From the NCBI RefSeq assembly GCF_000518705.1, contig NZ_KI912479.1, positions 394,485-458,484 of the forward strand: 64,000 nucleotides of DNA, read 5' to 3'. The position numbers were made by a program, and so were the translations under genes. This document shows, one piece after another, positions 7,688-16,553 of this stretch (position 1 is the stretch's first letter; the number at the start of each line of letters is the position of its first letter). Origin of the DNA: Shewanella colwelliana ATCC 39565 (lineage in GTDB: Bacteria; Pseudomonadota; Gammaproteobacteria; Enterobacterales; Shewanellaceae). The notes beneath the pieces were generated by a model that saw nothing but the letters and a program-made list of their open reading frames with translations, did no database searches and was not told where the DNA came from.

Positions 7688-10600
7688 TTAGTGCTGTTGG
7701 GCTGCATCTTGGTTTGTACTACTACCAAAGAAGTTGTGGCCAATTCGGCTCACAATCTGTTTCATATCCTCGATCATTACATAGAGACAAGGGATGAGTA
7801 CAAGTGTCACGACGGTAGCAAACAGGACGCCAAAGGCCAGTGACACAGCCATAGGGATAACCATTTGAGCCTGCATACTTGTCTCAGTCATTATGGGTAC
7901 CAGACCAATAAACGTGGTAAGAGACGTCAACAAAATTGCTCTAAATCGTCGACAGCCAGCCTGAATCACAGCGACTTTCATTGCCACACCGGCAAGCCTT
8001 GCACGGTTAACATAATCAACCATGACGAGGGAGTCGTTGACGACTACACCCGCCGCAGCAATGATGCCAAATAGCGATAGGGCACTTAAGTCAATACCAA
8101 GTATCATGTGTCCCAGCACCGAGCCAATCACTCCAAATGGGATCACTGACATGATCATTACTGGCTGTAGATACGATTTTAACGGGATAGCAAGCAAACT
8201 ATAAATTACCAATAGAGAGATGATGAAATCTCTCATTTGGGTATTGGCACTATCTAGCTGCTCTTGAATATTTCCTGACACCTCGGTTTTTACCCGTGGA
8301 TACTTCTTTAATAACTCAGGCATAAAATTGTCGCGAATATCTTGAGCTAACTTAAACGGCTCAGCTTGCGCGGCATCAACAGAGCCCCATACATTAATGG
8401 TTCTATTGCCATTTTCACGACGTATTCCACTAACACCTTGAGTAACTTCAATGTCAGCAATCTCAGATAGCGGGATCTCAGCACCTTGTTGGGTTTGGAT
8501 CATCACCTCAGTGACATGTGCGATAGAGTTGCGCTGCTCTTCAGGGTAGCGAAGCATGACTTTTATCTCTTCGCCGTTTCGTAAAATACGTTGTGCTTCC
8601 ATACCATAGAAGCTAGCACTGACTTGAGAAGCCACATCGGCAAGGGTCAGCCCAACGCTGTTTGCTAACGGTTTGAGTTTAAATTGCACTTCTTTAGCGC
8701 TTGATTGTCGACTGTCGTTAACATCACCAACCCCCTTAAGGGTATTAAGCTTGTCTTTAAGCTCTTGAGCTGCGGCAATTAGCTGAGCGTCGTCTTTACC
8801 TTCAAGACGGAAACTAATATCACCATCATCTCGGCCGCCCCCAAAGAGGTTATCTTGGATCTTAAATGATTTAACTCCTGGGATAAGGGGCATGGCTTGA
8901 CGCCACAGTTCAGCCAATGCGAATGTATCGATAGGGCGTAACTCTGGGTCGACAAGTTTAGTCATGATTTGTGCACGAGTGCGACCCTCTAGGTCAACTT
9001 GCATGTCAGAAATCATTTTCTGACCATACTGCGCCTCAAGTTTTTTATCGACATTATATAGCGCTTTTTCAATTGCTAACGCAGCAGATAGGGTAGCATT
9101 TTCAGATGCGTCGACATTCATCTCTACGCTGATCCGTGGAAAGTCATGAGGGATTTTGGGTTGACCCACGTAACGGATAATACCGCCGGTATAGAGACCA
9201 GCACACACCATGATAAAGGCGATAAACAGGGTGATCACCGCATAGCGGTATTTTACGGCTAAGGTCAACGATGGGTGATATAAGTCCTTTATCACAAACT
9301 GTAACCCTTTATCGACTTTCGCTTGAAGGAAATTCACTCCCATACGAAGAAAATCGATAGGATTTTTGGTGCCAGGTTTGATCACTGTTTTTTTCTTCAT
9401 GCGCGCAAGGTGAGCGGGTAAAATAAGTTTTGATTCTACCAACGAAAATAGTAAACAGAGGATCACCACAAAACCAATCGCTTGGCCAAAGGCTGAAGAG
9501 GGACCTTCATCGAGTGTAATAGGTAAAAACGCTGCTATGGTCGTTAGCACCCCAAATGTTGCTGGCATCGCGACCTTTTGGACACCTCGAATAACATTTT
9601 CAATATTTTGCCCATGTTCTTCACATTCAGTATGGGCGCTTTCACCCATCACAATGGCATCGTCGACAACTATCCCAAGTACCAGAATAAAGGCAAACAA
9701 ACTGATGACATTAATCGTGACATCAATCATCGCCATTGGCATAAAGAGTAGGGTACCTAGGAAACAAACTGGCAGTCCCATCATGACCCAAAATGCCAGC
9801 CTAACGCGCAGGAAAAGCGCCAGCATAAAGAACACTAACACCGCACCACTCTTCATGCTGTCCAACATGAGGTTAAGTCGTCCCTCTAGGTAGTAGGTCA
9901 TATCTACCCAAGTCTCTAATTTTAGCCCCTGGGGCAATACATCCTGTTTATCGGCGACATATTGATTAACAACTTTGGCGACATCGGTCATGCTTTGATC
10001 GTTGGACGCGCCAACAAAAAAGGTCACCGAGTTTTTACCATTAAACTTAGAGTATTGAATGCCTTCTTCAAAACCGTCAATGACGGTCGCGACGTCTCCA
10101 AGTAGTAGCTTAGTGCCATCCTCTAAGGTAATGAGTGGGAGGTTTTCAAACTCATAACCCACGTAGGCCTGATTTTGAACCCTTAAGTTGATGTAGCCAT
10201 TCTCCGCGCGGATTTGTCCAGCTGACATATTGCGTGAATAGCCACGAACCGCTTTGGCGACATCGTTAAAGGACAGGTTAAACTCCCTTAACTTATCTTT
10301 ACTCACCTCGATGGCGACTTCATAACCCAGACCGCCGTAGAACTCGGTAATATTCACCAAGGGCAGTTGCATTAATTCGTCGTGGATCTTTTCTCCAAGC
10401 TCTTTTAACTGCTTTGGCCCTACATCACCATAAAGGCTAATGTAAAACACCTCTTGCCGTAATTTGATTCGCTCGACTCTTGGGCGCTCCATGCCATCAG
10501 GAAAGCTGGATATAGAATCAATTTCAGACTTTATTTCATCGAGTACCACTTGCGGATCGTAAGAGTCTTCTATTCGAAAGTAGCCAGATGCTGAATTTCG

Positions 10601-10870
10601 ATTAGAGTAGGTGATCACACGTTTCAGTCCTTGCACTCGCTCGAGCGCTTCTTCAACCTTAATGGTGATCCCTTCTTCGACTTCTTGAGGGGCAGCACCC
10701 GGATAAAAGGCGCTAAATTCAACCCAGTTAATTTCTACTTGAGGAAAAAACTGTTTACGGATTGTATTAGCCGTCAGTAATCCGCCTAAAATAATAATAA
10801 TCATCAGCAGGTTAGCCGCAACACTATTTCGCGCAAACCAAGCGATGATATCTCTGTTTGTATCAGCCAT
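7688..10870 (-). CDS. RND efflux pump inner-membrane permease (AcrB/HAE family)
   Basis: A 1060-residue RND transporter. It shows the N-terminal TM1 (LLMIIIILGGLLTANTIRK) followed by FFPQVE, two large periplasmic domains, and TM4 with GIVVDDAIVMGE, where the two Asp residues are the proton-relay pair. The second half repeats this with GIIAAAGVVVNDSLVMVDYVN. It uses the proton gradient to export hydrophobic compounds through an outer-membrane channel. The adaptor gene lies four bases upstream. No TolC-like gene is in the window, so the pump presumably borrows a channel encoded elsewhere. It resembles the VmeV/VexK-like branch of Vibrio/Shewanella pumps more than classical AcrB, and the substrate is unknown. 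Confidence 0.93.
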   Translation of the reverse strand: MADTNRDIIAWFARNSVAANLLMIIIILGGLLTANTIRKQFFPQVEINWVEFSAFYPGAAPQEVEEGITIKVEEALERVQGLKRVITYSNRNSASGYFRIEDSYDPQVVLDEIKSEIDSISSFPDGMERPRVERIKLRQEVFYISLYGDVGPKQLKELGEKIHDELMQLPLVNITEFYGGLGYEVAIEVSKDKLREFNLSFNDVAKAVRGYSRNMSAGQIRAENGYINLRVQNQAYVGYEFENLPLITLEDGTKLLLGDVATVIDGFEEGIQYSKFNGKNSVTFFVGASNDQSMTDVAKVVNQYVADKQDVLPQGLKLETWVDMTYYLEGRLNLMLDSMKSGAVLVFFMLALFLRVRLAFWVMMGLPVCFLGTLLFMPMAMIDVTINVISLFAFILVLGIVVDDAIVMGESAHTECEEHGQNIENVIRGVQKVAMPATFGVLTTIAAFLPITLDEGPSSAFGQAIGFVVILCLLFSLVESKLILPAHLARMKKKTVIKPGTKNPIDFLRMGVNFLQAKVDKGLQFVIKDLYHPSLTLAVKYRYAVITLFIAFIMVCAGLYTGGIIRYVGQPKIPHDFPRISVEMNVDASENATLSAALAIEKALYNVDKKLEAQYGQKMISDMQVDLEGRTRAQIMTKLVDPELRPIDTFALAELWRQAMPLIPGVKSFKIQDNLFGGGRDDGDISFRLEGKDDAQLIAAAQELKDKLNTLKGVGDVNDSRQSSAKEVQFKLKPLANSVGLTLADVASQVSASFYGMEAQRILRNGEEIKVMLRYPEEQRNSIAHVTEVMIQTQQGAEIPLSEIADIEVTQGVSGIRRENGNRTINVWGSVDAAQAEPFKLAQDIRDNFMPELLKKYPRVKTEVSGNIQEQLDSANTQMRDFIISLLVIYSLLAIPLKSYLQPVMIMSVIPFGVIGSVLGHMILGIDLSALSLFGIIAAAGVVVNDSLVMVDYVNRARLAGVAMKVAVIQAGCRRFRAILLTSLTTFIGLVPIMTETSMQAQMVIPMAVSLAFGVLFATVVTLVLIPCLYVMIEDMKQIVSRIGHNFFGSSTNQDAAQQH

Positions 10871-10874
10871 CAGA

Positions 10875-12068
10875 TTATTCCTTTTCTTCCATCGCTAATT
10901 GCGTAGGCTCTGCGCTAGGATCATCGATCGCTTTTTTGTCACCAGGTAAAGCTAGTTGCATCCCTTCAATGGGGTAGTCTAATGCTGATGTGATCACCTG
11001 CATGCCATCTTCTAGGCCATCACTGATCACAGCCAGTGCGCCTTGTTGGCGGACAACATTAACGGTTTGATATTTCAATTTTTTCTCGTCATCCAATATG
11101 GCGACTTTGTCTGCGACAATCAGGTGGCGAGCTAAGGTGGTGACATTCTCCGCTCTAGTACCATCAATATGCGCCGTAACGTAACTGCCAAACCGTAATT
11201 GATTTTTGTTGTCATGCAGTCCGTAGGGATCGTCTATTTGGGCGACGAGATAGGTCATACGGCTGCGGTTATCGATCACACCTTCGCTACGTACAATCTT
11301 ACCTTTCCATTGTTGTTGTAATCCGGCGAATTGCCCCTGAATGGTGACTGAGGCACCGAGTCCTTTATTATCAAGGTAACGTATGTCTTTATCTGCAAGG
11401 GGGAGACGAATTTCTGCCTGAGCTGTACTAAGGAGCTTACCAAGCGGCGTGCCCATGCTTACGTACGAGCCCAATCCAATGGTACGGTTTTCGATTAGTG
11501 CATCATAAGGGGCTTTGATAATAGTTCGCTCTAAATTACGTTTAGCACGCTTTAACCCCGCTTCTGATGAGTTCAGCTTGGCTAACTCTTGTGCTAATTG
11601 TGGCTTACGTAGGCTTAGTTCGGTGGGGACACCGTCTTTAATGCGTTTCCACTCTTCTTCAGCTACTTTTCCATAGGCTTTTTCTTGCACTAGGGTTGCG
11701 CGAGCAGAGGCTAGGCTTGCTTCGGCATCGGTCAATGCGGCTTCATAGTCACTCGGATCAATTTTCGCGAGCACTTCCCCTTTTTTAATAAAACCGCCTC
11801 TAACAAAAGCTTCTGACAGATAAACTATTTCGCCATTAACTTGCGAGACGAGTTCGGTTTCATATTTAGCATTAACAATACCGTAGGAGTTAACGGTAAA
11901 TACCATGGGGTCCATTTTAATAATATCGACTGAGACTACGGGCGTATTATCAACAATCGCTTTTTCTTCTGGTGGTTTTTTCATCGATGATATTGCCAAA
12001 AAACCGCCAATACCCGCGGCTAAAACGATGATAGGTAATATAATTTGCTTTTTGGTAGCCACAAACAC
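10875..12068 (-). CDS. RND periplasmic adaptor (membrane fusion protein, HlyD family)
   Basis: A 397-residue adaptor with an N-terminal membrane anchor (QIILPIIVLAAGIGGFLAISS), a split lipoyl domain (VSQVNGEIVYLSEAFVRGGFIKKGEVLAKIDPSDYEA and IIKAPYDALIENRTIGLGSYVSMGTPLG), an intervening alpha-hairpin (~95-165) and a beta-barrel domain. It links the permease at 7688-10870 to an outer-membrane channel. The two genes are separated by only four bases and form one operon. A possible CRP-type site lies about 130 bases upstream. Confidence 0.93.
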   Translation of the reverse strand: MFVATKKQIILPIIVLAAGIGGFLAISSMKKPPEEKAIVDNTPVVSVDIIKMDPMVFTVNSYGIVNAKYETELVSQVNGEIVYLSEAFVRGGFIKKGEVLAKIDPSDYEAALTDAEASLASARATLVQEKAYGKVAEEEWKRIKDGVPTELSLRKPQLAQELAKLNSSEAGLKRAKRNLERTIIKAPYDALIENRTIGLGSYVSMGTPLGKLLSTAQAEIRLPLADKDIRYLDNKGLGASVTIQGQFAGLQQQWKGKIVRSEGVIDNRSRMTYLVAQIDDPYGLHDNKNQLRFGSYVTAHIDGTRAENVTTLARHLIVADKVAILDDEKKLKYQTVNVVRQQGALAVISDGLEDGMQVITSALDYPIEGMQLALPGDKKAIDDPSAEPTQLAMEEKE

Positions 12069-12384
12069 TTCCTCTTGTTGAAGCTAAGTTACTCTAATCC
12101 ACGAAGTAATTAACAAACGTAGATCTGACGATATAGAGATATAAAGTGTAGATGTTAACGAAATGAGGTGAATGTGAAAGGTCAATTATGTAAATAGGTG
12201 TGTGAAAATTGTTACAGCATGCGTAGATGGGAGTGATTAGTGTTTGAAAGAGAGTTGCGATGCCGAATTAGTGAACAAAATGTTGTTCGTGGGTACGCAC
12301 CCGTTTACGTATACCGACAACTCTCTTGCTTTCAGTTTAGCTGCTTTGCGCTATTTTACTACCGAGCGCATGTCTCATCCTACC
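12069..12384. other. Promoter region of the efflux operon and 3' region of the kinase-like gene
   Basis: About 316 bases between two minus-strand genes. It contains the CRP-like site at 12201-12216 and a perfect widely spaced inverted repeat AAGAGAGTTG (12248-12257) / CAACTCTCTT (12318-12327), with a small GGGT-ACGC-ACCC hairpin inside. A plus-strand open frame crossing the region has no protein-like features. Confidence 0.5.
12201..12216. promoter_or_regulatory. Possible CRP-type binding site upstream of the RND operon
   Basis: TGTGA-AAATTG-TTACA differs from the CRP consensus TGTGA-N6-TCACA at one position. It lies 133 bases upstream of the adaptor start codon. This is sequence resemblance only; no promoter was identified with certainty. 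Confidence 0.3.
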
Positions 12385-13395
12385 TCATAAGTTGTCTTGA
12401 TCTAATGCGATTTGTGTCATTGATTGGCTAAAATTATTTAGCTTGTGATGTTGAGGCTGCCAACCAACAAGGAAGCGTTGAAAATCTGCCCACGCAAAGG
12501 GCAGTAATTCACGCCAAGATTGTTCTATTTTTACGATTTCAGATGGTGAAAATTTGGTTTGTAGCTCAGCACACAGTATTGAAAAATAAGCGTTAATAAA
12601 AGATTCATAGCCGTTCTCTAATTGGTGTTCTGATAACGCGCTGCCCAAAAAATAGATTAAATCTTTAATGCCAACGCCACCGCCTACGTATTGAAAGTCC
12701 ACGGCTGCCACCTTAGGGGGGCAAGTGGGGGCCGGCTGTTCAGAAAAGCAGAAGTTCGCCACTTTGGCATCACCATGCACAATGGTCTGAAAAGGGCATT
12801 GAGTTAATTTTGCGTCAATGTGAGCTGCTAGCCGTTTTAGTTGGCTATCTGGCATCGCATTGTACTCTTCTTGTCGTGTTTCAAGGTGCCAATAGGTTCC
12901 TGTTGTCCATAAACCTTCGGGCCATTGTGGGGTTGGATTAACCTTAATAAAGCTTGCGTGGAAAATCGCTAGCCACTTAATGACGGCGAGAGCCTGTATG
13001 CCGTCCAGTTTTTCGTAACGTTTAGTGAAACCAGCTTGATCCAGGTCGCTGAGAATGATAATGGTCTGGTTTGAGGTTGTATCGTCAAGGCTTTGATAAT
13101 AAACAGGTATTAAAGTGTCTTTGTGACAACGTTTAGACCAGTGCTGATACCACTGTCTTTCAACTTGATAAGAATGTAACTTGCGTTGGTGTCCTATGTC
13201 GCTATTCCACTGGTAGGGATGTAACGCGTTCTTAGGCGGTGTTATTAGTTTAACGATGTAGCGTTGTGGTTTGCCATTATGTAGTAGTTTATACCTTGCA
13301 ATTTCACCGTAACCGCTCCAAAGGCGCTGTAATGTTCCAAGTTTAATGGCTTCACTTGCATTAAGTGTTTGGCATAGGTAGTTTGCTAAATTCAA
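12385..13395 (-). CDS. Phosphotransferase of the ecdysteroid-kinase-like/CHK (APH-fold) family
   Basis: A 336-residue protein kinase-like fold enzyme. The catalytic loop reads TIVHGDAKVANFCF (HGD...N as in aminoglycoside and choline kinases), and the metal-binding segment is VAAVDFQYVGGGVGIKDLIYFLG. An N-terminal lobe has RYIVKLITPP with a likely ATP-binding lysine. The family phosphorylates small hydroxylated molecules, and the substrate here cannot be told. It stands alone on the minus strand upstream of the efflux operon, divergent from the 110-aa gene at 13544. Confidence 0.75.
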   Translation of the reverse strand: MNLANYLCQTLNASEAIKLGTLQRLWSGYGEIARYKLLHNGKPQRYIVKLITPPKNALHPYQWNSDIGHQRKLHSYQVERQWYQHWSKRCHKDTLIPVYYQSLDDTTSNQTIIILSDLDQAGFTKRYEKLDGIQALAVIKWLAIFHASFIKVNPTPQWPEGLWTTGTYWHLETRQEEYNAMPDSQLKRLAAHIDAKLTQCPFQTIVHGDAKVANFCFSEQPAPTCPPKVAAVDFQYVGGGVGIKDLIYFLGSALSEHQLENGYESFINAYFSILCAELQTKFSPSEIVKIEQSWRELLPFAWADFQRFLVGWQPQHHKLNNFSQSMTQIALDQDNL

Positions 13396-13543
13396 ATGAG
13401 AGTCATAATTGGATTTAAGATTGACGTGATTGTGACAAAAATAGCGTCAGATTTAAAGGCTAGTTAGAGTTAGATTAAATAGCTTTCGAGCGTATCCAGC
13501 CTTCGAGGTTATAATTAATAGCAAGAGTTGAGTAGGAGGTTTC

Positions 13544-13876
13544 ATGACAGGGTTATCTGATGACAAAAAGTTAGTGCTCTTATGCCGAATAGAACCTGGC
13601 TGCTTAGGACCTGATGGGATCGACCACATCGCTAATTTCTGCCGCTTTGCTAATGGGGCATTAAAGCGTGTTGATGCTGAGTTTATTAAATGGCGACCAC
13701 TGCCTAGATATGACAAATCTTTAGATGAAATTGAATATTCCATTGCAGGAAAAGGGCTCACCCGTCCTCAAGCAGCACAATACTTGGCCGTGTTTGATAA
13801 ATCATTGGAAGAGTTTGAAGAACATTTCCATGACACCTTAACTGAGCTCATCGATATTTACTTAGCTAAAAAGTAG
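13544..13876 (+). CDS. Conserved hypothetical protein, 110 aa
   Basis: Starts at ATG 13544 behind a strong ribosome binding site (GTAGGAGGTTTC). It is a soluble, acidic protein with two likely halves: an N-terminal part with LLCRIEPGCLGPDG and RFANGALK, and a helical C-terminal part (LTRPQAAQYLAVFDKSLEEFEEHFHDTLTELIDIYL). I do not recognise a domain. It precedes the SDR gene by 59 bases on the same strand and may be co-transcribed with it. Confidence 0.75.
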   Translation: MTGLSDDKKLVLLCRIEPGCLGPDGIDHIANFCRFANGALKRVDAEFIKWRPLPRYDKSLDEIEYSIAGKGLTRPQAAQYLAVFDKSLEEFEEHFHDTLTELIDIYLAKK

Positions 13877-13935
13877 GGTAGGTCCGCCAGTATGTATTTA
13901 TCGATTTATTTCAGCGCTAATTCAGGAAGTAATGT

Positions 13936-14631
13936 ATGACAAAACATGTTGTGATCACTGGTGCTAACCGAGGTATTGGCTTAGGACTTGTTAAGTACTA
14001 TTTAGACAAGGGCTATACTGTTGCTGCGTGCTGCCGCCAACCGAATCATGCCGATGAACTGAACGAGTTAGCAGAGCAATGTACCACACTTTCTGTTTAT
14101 TCTCTTGATGTGGAGAGTGAGGCATCAATTAGCGACTTTGTCACTGCATTAGGGGATGCCGAGGTAGACCTAGTGATAAATAATGCAGGTTATTACGGTC
14201 CAAAAGGCTATGCTTTTGGTCAAGTAGACATCACGGAGTGGCATAAGGTGTTTGCTATTAATGCGATGGGACCATTATTGGTCGCGCAGCACTTAGCGCC
14301 GCTGCTGGCAAAGTGTGAAAATTCTAAGCTGGTTTGTCTCTCTTCTAAAATGGGGAGTATGACAGATAACACGAGTGGAGGAAGTTACTTATATCGGTCT
14401 TCAAAATCGGCCCTTAACGCTGTCGTTAAGAGCCTCTCTATCGATCTACTACCGCAAAATACTTTGTGTGTCGTCTTGCATCCCGGTTGGGTGCAAACAG
14501 AGATGGGAGGCCCCAATGCATTGATAACGGTAGAAGAATCGGTTCACGGGATGGCACAAACTATCGCTAAGTTGACCCTTGCTCAAACCGGGCAGTTTTT
14601 TAATTATAATGGTGAAACCATTCCTTGGTAG
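13936..14631 (+). CDS. Short-chain dehydrogenase/reductase (SDR)
   Basis: A 231-residue classical SDR. Cofactor motif TGANRGIGLG (residues 8-17), NNAG structural motif, catalytic Ser in LSSKMGSM and the YRSSK catalytic pair, then HPGWVQTEMGG after the active site. It resembles the CsgA/C-factor-like or sniffer-like short SDRs that reduce carbonyls with NAD(P)H. A ribosome binding site (AGGAAGT) sits 6 bases before the ATG. The substrate is unknown. Confidence 0.88.
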   Translation: MTKHVVITGANRGIGLGLVKYYLDKGYTVAACCRQPNHADELNELAEQCTTLSVYSLDVESEASISDFVTALGDAEVDLVINNAGYYGPKGYAFGQVDITEWHKVFAINAMGPLLVAQHLAPLLAKCENSKLVCLSSKMGSMTDNTSGGSYLYRSSKSALNAVVKSLSIDLLPQNTLCVVLHPGWVQTEMGGPNALITVEESVHGMAQTIAKLTLAQTGQFFNYNGETIPW

Positions 14632-14677
14632 CACTCGTAACTAGCATAATTCGATTGTGATTCATTGTGAGATAAGT

Positions 14678-14720
14678 CCTCCAAAATCTTATTAAGTCGC
14701 AGTTAATAAGGCTTTGGAGG
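14678..14720. repeat. Long imperfect inverted repeat after the SDR gene
   Basis: CCTCCAAAATCTTATTAA, a 7-base spacer, then TTAATAAGGCTTTGGAGG: about 15 of 18 positions pair. It lies between convergent genes. There is no T run, so it is either a non-canonical terminator/processing site or a small mobile hairpin. Confidence 0.7.
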
Positions 14721-14798
14721 GGCTCAACTCACTCAATGATCTGTTAAAGCATATCAGTTAAGACCTACCCCTAATGCAAGCTTTTCAAAGTAAGAGGA

Positions 14799-15842
14799 TT
14801 ATTCAGGAAAAGCTGGCGAAATACATTTTTTCACTTCAAAACGATATTGATATTTTACGGTTTTATCGGGAATGATCTCTAGAATCTCATAATCATTGAG
14901 TTCAACCACGGAGGAGCCTGGCTGCTTGTGACAGCGTGAACGTTTGTCGCTTTCTAATTTGAATGCAAAATGGGCTATTAACTGCCTAACTTGAGTTTGA
15001 TAGGTTTGTCTAATACGGGCATAGGTCGCTTCGTCTGGAAGTGGTTCGTCAGCAGTTAATGACTTAATACTATTTGTTTCTTCAAGTGCTTTAGGCTTCG
15101 TTTCGGACTTAGTTTCTTCAGCCCATACCTCAACAGCTGGAGTTTTGCTGGCTATCGTTTGGCCCATCTCGTCTATGGCATTATTTGATTGAGGTTGTTC
15201 AATGATTGCTAAGTTATTAAAGGTATCCTCGACATTCTGTTCCACATTGCCCACCAACATAAACACATGGTAGAGCACAATTGATGAGAGAATAAAACGT
15301 ACGATCATCGTGATAAAGCGATAGTGCTTATTATCGGTCAAACGCCAGTTATTAACACCCAAAGGCCGCAGTATCAACAAAATTATGATATAAAAAGGCA
15401 CAATTATCTGTGCCATCAATAATGCTATAGCACTGATGGCAATGACCCAAGCTGGAAGAAAAAGCAAGATTGCAAAGTTATGGGTGTAACTAAAATGGCT
15501 TGCTGGCACACCGACAATTTCGTTAACAGTGCTACTTGTCATGACTAAAGCAAAATTTGCCACGATCGCGTAAAACAGCAGCAGTATGGCTTTACCGGCT
15601 AGTGAGTGCCACAGTCGAGTAAATAGCGGCCAGAACTCTAGCATTAACGCAATGGTTGTAATAACGGCAATGGTGCCTAATTGGCTATCGGCAAAAAATA
15701 ATACGATAGCGATCAAATAGAATCGCTGCGGCAAGGTTAAATTAGCCCAAATCAGCTTAATAGATTGCCATGTTGATTTGGGGTGCGAGGCAAGTAATTT
15801 GAGTCTCTTTTGGATATTTAACTGGGCAAAATTTGGTTGCAC
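14799..15842 (-). CDS. Conserved membrane protein of unknown function
   Basis: A 347-residue protein with five to six hydrophobic segments between residues ~35 and ~195 (for example YLIAIVLFFADSQLG, AILLLFYAIVANFALVM and FAILLFLPAWVIAISAIALLMAQIIVPFYIIILLIL). A soluble C-terminal part of about 140 residues follows, with an acidic linker and a final domain containing FAFKLESDKRSRCHKQPGSS and ending KKCISPAFPE. No family is recognised. It is convergent with the SDR gene. Confidence 0.75.
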   Translation of the reverse strand: MQPNFAQLNIQKRLKLLASHPKSTWQSIKLIWANLTLPQRFYLIAIVLFFADSQLGTIAVITTIALMLEFWPLFTRLWHSLAGKAILLLFYAIVANFALVMTSSTVNEIVGVPASHFSYTHNFAILLFLPAWVIAISAIALLMAQIIVPFYIIILLILRPLGVNNWRLTDNKHYRFITMIVRFILSSIVLYHVFMLVGNVEQNVEDTFNNLAIIEQPQSNNAIDEMGQTIASKTPAVEVWAEETKSETKPKALEETNSIKSLTADEPLPDEATYARIRQTYQTQVRQLIAHFAFKLESDKRSRCHKQPGSSVVELNDYEILEIIPDKTVKYQYRFEVKKCISPAFPE

Positions 15843-15959
15843 TATATTCCCTTACTCGCGGTGTCATTTTGTCTTAGATAGGTGCTTATGATTGATTATC
15901 GCCTATATGTTACTGTAGTGTTAATCGTCAGTAAATGCAGCAAATGATTACTTTATAAT

Positions 15960-16520
15960 ATGCCGATTAGAATAATACCACTCACAACTCCATATTTTAG
16001 CCAAGTGATCGCACTGGGAAACCATGTCCATGGTGATGGTTATTTGGATGCTGAGATGATGCAGCAGATCGCGAGCAAAGGGAGCAAAGACGGGATTAAC
16101 GCTAACTTCGTTGCCTTAGACAATGAGCGCCTTATTGGTTTCAGACTCACCTATGCTCCGGGTTCGTGGACGATTGACCGTTGGTGTACGCCTGCCTCGT
16201 GGGATGTACCGACCGAGCAGCTCTGCTATTTTAAATGCAATACCGTCGCGACGGAATATCGAGGCCAAGGTGTTGGAGGTTCACTACTAAGGGCGTCAAT
16301 AACTGCGACTCAAAAGCAAGGAGGGGTCGGAGGTTTGAGTCATCTCTGGAAACAAAGTCCGGATAATTCAGCTGTCGGATATTTTACTCGTGCTGGTGGC
16401 CGATTAATAAAAGAGCATCCAAATCGATGGAATAATAACCCAGATCATCCCGATTATGTTTGCGTATTGTGCGGCGAATCATGTCACTGCACCGCTTGTG
16501 AGATGTTGCTACTTTATTAA
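15960..16520 (+). CDS. GNAT-family N-acetyltransferase with a cysteine-rich tail
   Basis: A 186-residue acetyltransferase. The acetyl-CoA-binding motif A is CNTVATEYRGQGVGGSLLRA, preceded by RLIGFRLTYAPGSW. The last 20 residues form an unusual cluster, CVLCGESCHCTACEM (Cys 168, 171, 175, 177 and 180 with His176), which looks metal-binding and is not part of the usual GNAT fold. It precedes a FAD oxidoreductase gene by 33 bases, so the two probably act on a common amine or amino-acid substrate. The ribosome binding site is weak. Confidence 0.8.
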   Translation: MPIRIIPLTTPYFSQVIALGNHVHGDGYLDAEMMQQIASKGSKDGINANFVALDNERLIGFRLTYAPGSWTIDRWCTPASWDVPTEQLCYFKCNTVATEYRGQGVGGSLLRASITATQKQGGVGGLSHLWKQSPDNSAVGYFTRAGGRLIKEHPNRWNNNPDHPDYVCVLCGESCHCTACEMLLLY

Positions 16521-16553
16521 CTCATCCTAGTGTTAGAAATTTAGGTTATTGCC

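Noticed and set aside
12240..12431. Plus-strand open frame of 63 codons
   Set aside because: Lies in a promoter region, overlaps the end of the kinase-like gene and has no protein-like features.
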